Source: Coprosoma sp963660615 (GTDB lineage: Bacteria; Bacillota_I; Bacilli_A; RF39; UBA660). From it: a stretch of 5,705 nucleotides of DNA. Positions 1 through 5,705 of this stretch are shown here, piece after piece. The notes beneath the pieces were generated by a model. It made no database searches and was not told the origin of the DNA. It saw nothing but the letters and a program-made list of their open reading frames with translations. The translations under genes and the position numbers were made by a program. Location of the stretch: NCBI GenBank assembly GCA_963660615.1, contig CAVKYE010000030.1, forward strand, positions 1 through 5,705, read 5' to 3'. The first letter of the stretch is position 1. Each line of letters starts with the position of its first letter.

Positions 1-57
1 GAAATATCAGAAATAACAGGTTTATCTATTGAAGAAATTAGTAAATTAAAAGACTAG
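1..57 (+). CDS. C-terminal end of a gene, possibly an Rpn/PD-(D/E)XK transposase-like nuclease (5'-truncated by window)
   Basis: Frame 1 is open from the first base to a TAG at 55-57 and reads EISEITGLSIEEISKLKD. From family knowledge, tails of the form 'I-x-x-I-T-G-L-S-x-E-E-I-x-x-L' are typical of the short helix-turn-helix-like C-terminus of Rpn / PD-(D/E)XK nuclease family putative transposases, common in gut Bacillota and Mollicutes relatives. The nuclease domain lies outside the window, so the assignment rests on 18 residues. The codons are A-rich (AAA, GAA, ATA, TTA, ACA), unlike the T/G-rich usage of the following genes, which would fit a mobile origin, though 18 codons is a tiny sample. 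The same tail pattern also occurs in some other helix-turn-helix proteins. It is separated from the next gene by about 100 bases with its own promoter, so it is not part of that operon. Confidence 0.55.
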   Translation, partial: EISEITGLSIEEISKLKD

Positions 58-69
58 TTTCTTTTTTTA

Positions 70-87
70 TTTTGTTTAAAATGGTAT
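70..87 (+). repeat. 18-base intergenic element, copy 1 (possible extended -10 promoter)
   Basis: TTTTGTTTAAAATGGTAT occurs here and, identically, at 5585-5602, both times on the + strand, between genes and after a T-rich stretch following the previous stop codon or terminator. With one T inserted or deleted the match extends to 21 and 22 bases. The right end can be read as an extended -10 (TG at 82-83, then TATCTT at 85-90), which would make this a second, upstream promoter for essC. There is no good -35 hexamer upstream of it, only a T run. It could equally be an operator or a dispersed repeat. The identity is directly seen; the role is inferred. Confidence 0.5.
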
Positions 88-107
88 CTTATATTGGTGA
101 TTATTCT

Positions 108-136
108 TTGACATATTTTGTTTATTTTGATAAAAT
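108..136 (+). promoter_or_regulatory. Sigma-A-type promoter of the essC operon
   Basis: A perfect -35 hexamer TTGACA (108-113) is followed, after exactly 17 bases, by TAAAAT (131-136), one mismatch from the -10 consensus. Transcription would begin near base 142-144, only a few bases before the Shine-Dalgarno site, giving a leader of about 20 bases. A TATAAT at 142-147 matches the -10 consensus better but is 28 bases from the -35, so it is less likely to be used with it. The very short leader leaves no room for a riboswitch or attenuator. Confidence 0.75.
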
Positions 137-147
137 TATTATATAAT

Positions 148-152
148 AGGAG
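148..152 (+). promoter_or_regulatory. Ribosome binding site that selects ATG 162 for essC
   Basis: AGGAG lies 9 bases before the ATG at 162, a normal spacing. An in-frame GTG at 156 would extend the protein by two residues but sits only 3 bases from AGGAG, too close for efficient initiation. The ATG at 162 is therefore the preferred start. Confidence 0.8.
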
Positions 153-161
153 CGTGTGTAT

Positions 162-3100
162 ATGAGGATTATTTTATTTTTAGATGATAAGTTACTTGAG
201 TTTAGGCTACCTAGGGAGATTTCTGGTAATTTTAGTTTTGATTATGAGGATACTGATTCTAAGCTAATTAATGTTGAGGCAAAAGAGGGTGCATGGTATT
301 TATGTAATACTTCTGATGTGATGATTGTTGAAAAAGATTCACTTATTCTTTCTAAAAAGCTTGAGGTTAATCAGTTTTATACTTTGCGTAGGGACAATAA
401 GAATTATTTGATTTATACGATACCGCTTTTTGATCATATGGATGCTTTTTCGTATGATAATTTAAATATTGTTTTTGGTAGTAGTGATGAGTGCAATGTT
501 AAATATATGGGATTAAGTAATAAGGCTTCTGTTTTTTCTTTGAGTAATAAAGAAATTGTTATTAGTGGTGAAGGGGTATATTTAAATGACAAGATTGCAC
601 GTGGCAATGTTTCTTTGAAGTTTGGTGATAAGGTTTCTTATTATGGATTTAGACTTGTTTTTTTGAATAATATTATTTTGTTTAATAATCCAAATAATCA
701 GATTGTACTTAGCGATTCTTCTGGATTAAAGAATTTTTCTTATAGTGATTCTGATTCTTTAAATAAGGATATGATAAAGGATCGTGAACTTTATAGTGAT
801 AGTATGTATTTTTCTAAGTCTCCTAGGATTAAGAGGTTTATTTCGCAAAAGCAAATTAAGCTTTCTCCTCCTCCTGAAAATAAGAATGAAGATGATCTTC
901 CTTTGATTATTGTTATTGGTCCTATGCTTACTATGGCGATTACTTCTTTGACTATGCTTTTAAATACTATTGTTAGATTGAATAATGGTACGGCTACGAT
1001 GGCTGATTCTTGGCCACAGTTACTTACTGGTGGCGCTATGCTTTTGTCTACGCTTTTATGGCCTATTGTTACTAAGGTTTATAATAAGAAAAGAAAGATA
1101 AGGAAGGCTTTGGAGTTAGAGGATAAATATAATAAATATATTTTAAATAATCGTATAGTTTTGGAAAGTGAAACTAAGTTACAGCATGATATTTTACTTG
1201 AAAATATTATTTCTCTTAGAGATTGTGATGAACAGATTAATAAACGTGGTGTTTTGTTTTGGAATAAGAGAAATGATGATAAGGATTTTTTGCTTTTAAG
1301 GGCTGGTTATGGCGATGCGAAATTGGATGTTAATATTGAATGGCCTGAGGAAGGTTTTACGGTTGATGAGGATAAGTTAAGAACTAAGATGGAAAGTTTA
1401 ATTAAGGAGTATGAGTATATTCATAATGTTCCTATTGGTTATTCTCTTTATGATAATAATATTACAGCTGTTATGGGTGATGAGGTTAAGAGTGTTAATT
1501 TTGTTAATAATTTGATTTTGCAGTTGCTTACTTTTTATAGTTATGAAGATATTAAGTTAGTTGTTTTTACTAATGAAAAAAATAAGGATAGATGGGAATA
1601 TATTAGATATTTAAATCATAATTTGTCTAATGATAAAAGTGTAAGGTTTTTTTCTAGTAATTCTGATAATGTTAAGTTTTTGAGTGAGTTTTTTAATTAT
1701 ACGGTTAAGGTGAGAGAAAATAGTAAAGATGATGATGTTTTTAAGCCTTATTATATTTTTATTGTTGATGATTATGCTTTAATTAAGAAATGTAGTTTTA
1801 TAAAGTCTATTACGGAGTCTTCTTCTAATTTAGGTTTTAGTATGCTTATTTTGGAGAATCGTTTAAGTAGGCTTCCTAGTAAGTGTAATAATTTTATTTC
1901 TTTGACTGGTAAGCAAGCGGATATTTTGATTAATCGCTCGGATAGTCAAGAGCAGATTAAGTTTACTGAGGAGATTAATTATAATCTTAATATGATGAAT
2001 TATACGAAAAGGCTTTCTAATATTCCGATTGAGTTTGAGGAGGGGCTTAAGCAACTTCCTGAGAGTATTAACTTTTTGGAGATGCAGGGGGTTTCTAAGG
2101 TTTCTGCACTTAATATTTTAAATAGGTGGAATACTTTAGATCCAACGGTTAGTTTGAAGGCGGCTGTTGGTGTTGATGAACAAGGTGATTTACTTTATTT
2201 GGATTTGCATGAAAAATTTCATGGGCCTCATGGTCTTATTGCGGGTACTACTGGTAGTGGTAAGTCTGAGTTTATTATTACTTATATTTTATCGATGGCT
2301 ATTAATTATAGTCCTGAGTATGTAAGCTTTATTTTGATTGATTATAAGGGTGGTGGTCTTGCTTTTGCTTTTGAAAATAAGACTACTGGTGAGAGTTTGC
2401 CACATTTAGCGGGAACGATTACGAATTTGGATAAGGCTGAGATGGATAGGACTTTGGTGAGTATTGATTCTGAGATTAAAAGAAGACAGGCTATGTTTAA
2501 TGAGGCTAGGGATAATCTTGGCGAAAGTACTATTGATATTTATAAGTATCAAAGGTTTTATCGTGATGGTAAGGTTAAGGAAGCTATTCCACATTTGTTT
2601 ATTGTTTGTGATGAGTTTGCGGAACTTAAGGCACAACAGCCTGATTTTATGGATAATTTAATTAGTGTGGCTCGTATTGGTCGTAGTTTAGGTGTTCATT
2701 TGATTTTGGCTACACAAAAGCCTTCTGGTGTGGTTAATGATCAGATTTGGTCTAATACGAAGTTTAGGGTTTGTTTGAAGGTGGCTGATGAGGCTGATAG
2801 TAAAGAGATGCTTAAGAGGCCTGAGGCTGCTTATATTAAACAAACTGGTAGATTTTATCTTCAGGTTGGTATGGATGAGTTATTTTTGCTTGGTCAATCT
2901 GGATGGTGTGGGGCTAAATATTTTCCTTCTGATAAGCTTTTGAAACAGGTTGATAAAAGTATTAATTTTATTAATGATTGTGGTAGTTTTATTAAAAGTA
3001 TTCAGGCGGCTACTTCTATGGGGACATCTTCTTCTGATCAATTATCGGCTGTTATGGGGGAAATTATTAGTTTGGCTAATGGTGCTGGTAAGAGGACTAA

Positions 3101-4670
3101 GAGGTTATGGCTTGAGAATATTCCACAGCTTATTTTGGTTGACAATTTGATTAAGAAATATAATGTTGCTTTTTCACCTTATGATTTTAAGGCTGTGCTT
3201 GGTGAGTATGATGCTCCTGAGAAACAGGAACAAGGTCTTCTTTTGTATGATTATTTGGAAGATGGTAATACTATTATTTATGGTCTTGATTCTTCTGAAA
3301 GAGAGATGCTTTTGAGTTCGATGATTTATTCTAGTGTGATTTCTCATAGTCCTTCGGAAATTAATTTTTATGTTTTGGATTATGGTTCTGAGTCTTTGAG
3401 GAAGTTTAGTAATTTCCCACATGTTGGTGGTATGGTATTTGCTTCTGATGATGATAAGTATAAAAGTTTTTTTGAGTTAATAAAGAAGGAACTTAAGACT
3501 AGAAAAAAACTGTTTGCGAATTATGGTGGAGAGTATGTTAATTATAATAAAAATAGTGGGAATAAGGTTCCTTTAAAGGTTATTATTTTTAACAATTATG
3601 ATTCTATTTATGAGAATAATCAAGCGTTATATGATATTCTTCCTGATTTGGTTAGGGATTCTGTTAGATATGGAGTTGTGTTTATTTTCACGGCTAATAA
3701 TGTTAATTCTATTAGTAATAGGATTTCGCAGAATTTTGATAATATTTATACGTTTAAGCTTAAGGATATGACGGATTATGCGACGGCTTTTGGAACGAGA
3801 AAGAAGATTTCTCCTCGTGATATTTTTGGACGTGGTCTTGTTGATAATGGTGAGGTTCATGAATTTCAAACTAGTAGTATTACGAGTGATGAGGATGGTC
3901 TTAATGATTATTTGATTAATCTTGCTGATAGTTTGAAGGCAAAGTATTCTGATAGGGCTTTAGTTATTCCTGAGCTTCCTAATAAGGTTACTTTTGATCT
4001 TGTAGGTAATATGATTAGGGGTATTTCTTCTATTCCTATTGGTATTTCTAAGGATGATCTTGATGTTGTGAGTTATGATTTTACATCTTCAGTTGGAACT
4101 ATTATTACTTCTAATAAACTTAGGAATGTTGATGTCTTTTTACAGAGTTTGCTTTTGGAGTTTTCTAGGGTGACTAATACGGATGTTTTGTTTGTTGATG
4201 GTGTTTCTAAGCTTGCTTCTGCTAAGAATATTTGCGGGAATTATTATAATGATGGTTTTGATTTGCTTATTTCTAAGTTTTCTGATTATTTGGATAAGAC
4301 AAAGAGTTCTAAGAGAAATCAAATTATTGTGATATATGGTTTAGATAAGTTTATTTCTAAGTTATCTTCACCTTTGGATATGAATAAGTTACTTGATAAG
4401 GTTAGAGGTGTTGATTCGGCTAGGATAATTATTTTGGATGATGCTCTTAAGATAAAACAGTATGCTTTTGAAGGTTGGTTTTCCAAGAATTTCTCTATTA
4501 CTGATGGTATTTGGGTTGGCCGCGGATTTGCTGATCAAAATGTATTTAAGACTGGTATTGTTAAGAAAGAGTATTTGAAAGATATTAAGAATGATTTAGG
4601 TTTTTATATTAGTGAAGGTGTGGCTTGTCAGCTTAAATTTATTGATTTTACTAAAAAAGAGGGTGAGTAG
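162..4670 (+). CDS. essC: Type VIIb secretion system ATPase EssC
   Basis: A 1502-residue membrane ATPase that powers and selects substrates (WXG100, LXG and similar helical-hairpin proteins) for type VIIb secretion; the length is normal for EssC. Visible parts: an N-terminal FHA-like region (about 1-95); a second FHA-like domain (about 100-170) with a GSSDECN loop; the conserved 'SPRIKRF' linker (about 220-226) leading to a PPP segment; two membrane helices (about 247-273 and 290-305) followed by a basic stretch; a D0 domain (about 350-640); then three FtsK/SpoIIIE modules. D1 (about 650-980) has an intact Walker A, GTTGSGKS (695-702, Lys701), Walker B LFIVCDE (Asp817, Glu818) and the LATQKP motif. 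D2 (about 983-1233) has a degenerate P-loop, GLDSSERE at 1041-1048, and IIFNN (Asn1144, Asn1145) where acidic residues belong. D3 (about 1266-1502) also lacks Walker motifs. Loss of motifs in the late modules is seen in parts of this family. The gene opens an operon, 2 bases before the YukD-like gene. No frameshift is seen. The GTG at 156 is an alternative start. Confidence 0.95.
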   Translation: MRIILFLDDKLLEFRLPREISGNFSFDYEDTDSKLINVEAKEGAWYLCNTSDVMIVEKDSLILSKKLEVNQFYTLRRDNKNYLIYTIPLFDHMDAFSYDNLNIVFGSSDECNVKYMGLSNKASVFSLSNKEIVISGEGVYLNDKIARGNVSLKFGDKVSYYGFRLVFLNNIILFNNPNNQIVLSDSSGLKNFSYSDSDSLNKDMIKDRELYSDSMYFSKSPRIKRFISQKQIKLSPPPENKNEDDLPLIIVIGPMLTMAITSLTMLLNTIVRLNNGTATMADSWPQLLTGGAMLLSTLLWPIVTKVYNKKRKIRKALELEDKYNKYILNNRIVLESETKLQHDILLENIISLRDCDEQINKRGVLFWNKRNDDKDFLLLRAGYGDAKLDVNIEWPEEGFTVDEDKLRTKMESLIKEYEYIHNVPIGYSLYDNNITAVMGDEVKSVNFVNNLILQLLTFYSYEDIKLVVFTNEKNKDRWEYIRYLNHNLSNDKSVRFFSSNSDNVKFLSEFFNYTVKVRENSKDDDVFKPYYIFIVDDYALIKKCSFIKSITESSSNLGFSMLILENRLSRLPSKCNNFISLTGKQADILINRSDSQEQIKFTEEINYNLNMMNYTKRLSNIPIEFEEGLKQLPESINFLEMQGVSKVSALNILNRWNTLDPTVSLKAAVGVDEQGDLLYLDLHEKFHGPHGLIAGTTGSGKSEFIITYILSMAINYSPEYVSFILIDYKGGGLAFAFENKTTGESLPHLAGTITNLDKAEMDRTLVSIDSEIKRRQAMFNEARDNLGESTIDIYKYQRFYRDGKVKEAIPHLFIVCDEFAELKAQQPDFMDNLISVARIGRSLGVHLILATQKPSGVVNDQIWSNTKFRVCLKVADEADSKEMLKRPEAAYIKQTGRFYLQVGMDELFLLGQSGWCGAKYFPSDKLLKQVDKSINFINDCGSFIKSIQAATSMGTSSSDQLSAVMGEIISLANGAGKRTKRLWLENIPQLILVDNLIKKYNVAFSPYDFKAVLGEYDAPEKQEQGLLLYDYLEDGNTIIYGLDSSEREMLLSSMIYSSVISHSPSEINFYVLDYGSESLRKFSNFPHVGGMVFASDDDKYKSFFELIKKELKTRKKLFANYGGEYVNYNKNSGNKVPLKVIIFNNYDSIYENNQALYDILPDLVRDSVRYGVVFIFTANNVNSISNRISQNFDNIYTFKLKDMTDYATAFGTRKKISPRDIFGRGLVDNGEVHEFQTSSITSDEDGLNDYLINLADSLKAKYSDRALVIPELPNKVTFDLVGNMIRGISSIPIGISKDDLDVVSYDFTSSVGTIITSNKLRNVDVFLQSLLLEFSRVTNTDVLFVDGVSKLASAKNICGNYYNDGFDLLISKFSDYLDKTKSSKRNQIIVIYGLDKFISKLSSPLDMNKLLDKVRGVDSARIIILDDALKIKQYAFEGWFSKNFSITDGIWVGRGFADQNVFKTGIVKKEYLKDIKNDLGFYISEGVACQLKFIDFTKKEGE
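4659..4667 (+). promoter_or_regulatory. Ribosome binding site supporting the TTG start of the YukD-like gene
   Basis: GAGGGTGAG lies inside the last codons of essC, ending 5 bases before TTG 4673. No in-frame ATG or GTG follows nearby, and the protein family needs the residues directly after this TTG to form its first beta strand. This purine-rich site is what makes the non-ATG start credible. Its overlap with the essC end suggests translational coupling. Confidence 0.6.
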
Positions 4671-4672
4671 AT

Positions 4673-4933
4673 TTGAAAAATAAGGTTTTAGTTAAGCTTT
4701 CTGTTCCAGAACTTAATTTGACATTTGATTTATTTATTCCAGTTAATGAGGTTATTTGGAAGGTTAAGAAGCTTATTATTAAAGCGGTATCTGATTTATC
4801 TGATGGGGCTTTTGATGGCTCTATTGATTATTGTTTAATGGATCAAAATAGTGGTAGGGTTTATTTGAATAATGATGTTATAATAGATACAGAAATAAGA
4901 AATAGTTCTGAACTTGTTTTGTTTTCTAGATAG
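4673..4933 (+). CDS. yukD: YukD/EsaB-like ubiquitin-fold protein of type VIIb secretion
   Basis: An 86-residue protein of the YukD/EsaB type, a small cytoplasmic ubiquitin-like accessory or regulatory component of type VIIb secretion loci. The pattern is a beta hairpin (about 4-23, alternating hydrophobics ending FDLFIPV), an amphipathic helix starting with IWKVKKLIIKAV (28-39), then 'YCLMDQNSGRVYLNN' (53-67) and a final strand ELVLFSR (80-86) after 'IRNSS'; this matches the order of the YukD fold and its usual length of about 80 residues. It ends in FSR with no Gly-Gly, so it should not be conjugated like ubiquitin, as known for YukD. It begins with TTG two bases after the essC stop and ends 11 bases before the next gene, so it is co-transcribed. 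In Bacillus subtilis, yukD lies beside the essC homologue yukB, which supports the call. The assignment is from fold pattern plus context. Confidence 0.85.
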   Translation: MKNKVLVKLSVPELNLTFDLFIPVNEVIWKVKKLIIKAVSDLSDGAFDGSIDYCLMDQNSGRVYLNNDVIIDTEIRNSSELVLFSR

Positions 4934-4944
4934 GGGGTATTAAT

Positions 4945-5544
4945 ATGAATCAGGAAAAGTTATCTAGGTTGTGTTATCTTATGAATAATGCTTTTTCTAG
5001 ATATTCTAATGATCTTACTATTGGCGTGAATTTACTTACTGATTGGTTTAATCAAAACTGGATATCTAATTCTTCTTTTAGGCTGGCTGCTGATATTTAT
5101 GATAATTTGCTTATTTTAAATAAGGAAATTAATAGTATTAGTAAGAGGTATAATTTAAAGATGAGAAAGCAGGTAAATGATTATAATTTATCTGAAAATC
5201 AAAATTTGTATTATGGGGGATTTTCTTTTGAGTTTCCTAATATTAATGGTCTTAATAATTTGAATTTATATTTGCCAGATGGTAAGAGAGGGATGAGGGG
5301 GAATGATGTTAAATATCCTTTGAATTATATTTCTTCTTTTGTTTCTGATGGTGTTAAGGTTATTAAAAATGCTATTATGGCTTCATCTGCTTTAAGGTAT
5401 GATGATAGAATAGGGATGCAAAATGACATTATGAATGCTGAAAGAAGATTTTTAAATTTTGTTTCTGATATGAGTGTTATTTTGTCTAGAAAGATATCTG
5501 ATGAGGTTTTACTTTCTCAAAGGTTAAATGATATAGATTTTTAA
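4945..5544 (+). CDS. Uncharacterised 199-residue protein of the type VIIb operon; WXG100-like first half
   Basis: I do not recognise a named family. The start ATG has AGGGGG (4932-4937) 7 bases upstream, overlapping the previous stop codon. Predicted by eye, residues 1-80 form a helical hairpin with W39-I40-S41 at the turn, about where the W-x-G of a WXG100 protein falls, followed by a long helix (about 44-78) and Y80-N-L-S-E84, which fits the Y-x-x-x-D/E export motif. A central region (88-125) is rich in Gly, Asn, Phe and Pro and probably not helical; it contains GGFSFEF and LPDGKRG. Residues 126-199 form a second helical hairpin without tryptophan. There is no signal peptide and no membrane segment. 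As last gene of an operon with EssC and a YukD-like protein, it may be a secreted substrate, a substrate chaperone or a structural partner. The gene is certain; the function is inference. Confidence 0.9.
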   Translation: MNQEKLSRLCYLMNNAFSRYSNDLTIGVNLLTDWFNQNWISNSSFRLAADIYDNLLILNKEINSISKRYNLKMRKQVNDYNLSENQNLYYGGFSFEFPNINGLNNLNLYLPDGKRGMRGNDVKYPLNYISSFVSDGVKVIKNAIMASSALRYDDRIGMQNDIMNAERRFLNFVSDMSVILSRKISDEVLLSQRLNDIDF

Positions 5545-5580
5545 GGTTATCATGGGTTTGTGATAATCTTTTTTGTTGTT
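5543..5580 (+). terminator. Rho-independent terminator of the essC operon
   Basis: AAGGTTATCA (5543-5552) pairs with TGATAATCTT (5561-5570) over ten base pairs with one G-U wobble, around an 8-base loop, and runs straight into a T-rich tail. The first arm overlaps the stop codon of the 199-residue protein gene, so the operon ends here with no further member. Confidence 0.88.
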
Positions 5581-5605
5581 TTATTTTTGTTTAAAATGGT
5601 ATTTT
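5576..5605 (+). promoter_or_regulatory. Possible promoter of the next gene
   Basis: TTGTTT (5576-5581), an 18-base spacer and TATTTT (5600-5605) preceded by TG (5597-5598) form a plausible extended -10 promoter just after the terminator. It would give a leader of at least 90 bases before any start codon, which is long. Its -10 side coincides with copy 2 of the 18-base element. T-rich DNA makes chance matches likely, so this is tentative. Confidence 0.3.
5585..5602 (+). repeat. 18-base intergenic element, copy 2
   Basis: Identical to bases 70-87 and in the same orientation, here just downstream of the operon terminator. The match extends leftward with one T inserted or deleted relative to copy 1. 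A shorter similar stretch, TTTAAAATAC, follows at 5621-5630. The position before the next transcription unit mirrors copy 1, which lies upstream of essC, and suggests a shared promoter or operator element. Confidence 0.5.
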
Positions 5606-5705
5606 GGTTGTTTATTTTTTTTTAAAATACTTTATTGTTTTTTTTCTTTTAAAAAGAAGGAAATAAGGAAAAAACATCGTATCATAACTATAGAGGATGA
5701 GGAAA
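5606..5705 (+). other. Gene-free leader region, T-rich then purine-rich, up to the window end
   Basis: No open reading frame is supportable here. After a T run comes a purine-rich block (about 5651-5675). At the end, GAGGATGAGGA (5693-5703) looks like a strong Shine-Dalgarno site for a start codon just beyond the window. The ATG inside it (5697) has no properly spaced ribosome binding site of its own, so it is probably not a start. The next gene cannot be identified. Confidence 0.4.

Noticed and set aside
48..70. Weak hairpin AAAAGA (48-53) with TCTTTT (60-65) followed by T's, as terminator of the first gene
   Set aside because: The stem has only one G-C pair in six and is expected to be unstable; such pairings are common by chance in A/T-rich DNA.
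142..147. TATAAT as -10 box of the essC promoter
   Set aside because: The spacing to TTGACA would be 28 bases; TAAAAT at 131-136 gives the ideal 17.
156..161. GTG at 156 as start of essC
   Set aside because: It lies only 3 bases after the AGGAG site, while ATG 162 has a normal 9-base spacing.
1863..4322. Open frames of 60-82 codons on the minus strand and in other plus frames within essC
   Set aside because: They overlap a well-supported gene, encode low-complexity Ile/Asn/Lys/Arg- or Leu-rich peptides without family features, and arise from the skewed base composition.
5644..5658. TTCTTTT/AAAAGAA inverted repeat as a terminator or operator
   Set aside because: There is almost no loop, the arms are simple T/A runs with one G-C pair, and no T tail follows.
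5697..5705. ATG at 5697 as start of a further gene
   Set aside because: GAGG touches the ATG directly and the next purine site is about 28 bases upstream; the sequence is better read as a Shine-Dalgarno site for a start outside the window.
1..5705. CRISPR array, tRNA, rRNA or riboswitch
   Set aside because: No regularly spaced repeats, no cloverleaf-like GC-rich segment, and the intergenic spaces are short and AT-rich without conserved RNA motifs that I can recognise.

Overview
The window comes from a very AT-rich, low-GC Gram-positive genome. A gut Bacillota lineage near Erysipelotrichia or RF39-type Bacilli fits best, but this is inferred from composition and gene content and was not proven by any search. 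The + strand of the main genes is rich in T and G and very poor in C. All intact genes lie on the + strand.

Layout: (1) Bases 1-57 hold the last 18 codons of a gene whose tail resembles the C-terminus of Rpn/PD-(D/E)XK-type transposase-like nucleases. (2) Bases 58-161 form an intergenic region with an 18-base element repeated at the other end of the window, a strong sigma-A-type promoter (TTGACA, 17-bp spacer, TAAAAT) and a clear Shine-Dalgarno site. (3) Bases 162-4670 encode a complete EssC, the membrane-anchored FtsK/SpoIIIE-family ATPase that drives type VIIb secretion. (4) Bases 4673-4933 encode a YukD/EsaB-like ubiquitin-fold protein. (5) Bases 4945-5544 encode a 199-residue, mostly helical protein of unknown family whose first part has the size and landmarks of a WXG100 protein. 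(6) A strong rho-independent terminator ends the operon at about 5575. The remaining 130 bases hold the second copy of the 18-base element, a possible promoter and what looks like the leader of a gene beyond the window.

The three genes are separated by 2 and 11 bases, share one promoter and one terminator, and so form a single operon: secretion motor, ubiquitin-like accessory protein and a candidate substrate, chaperone or partner. No EsxA, EssA, EssB or EsaA gene is present, so the operon is a minimal or split type VIIb locus. In EssC only the first ATPase domain keeps Walker A and Walker B; the second and third are degenerate. The most interesting items are the uncharacterised 199-residue protein, the compact essC-first operon and the shared intergenic element flanking it.
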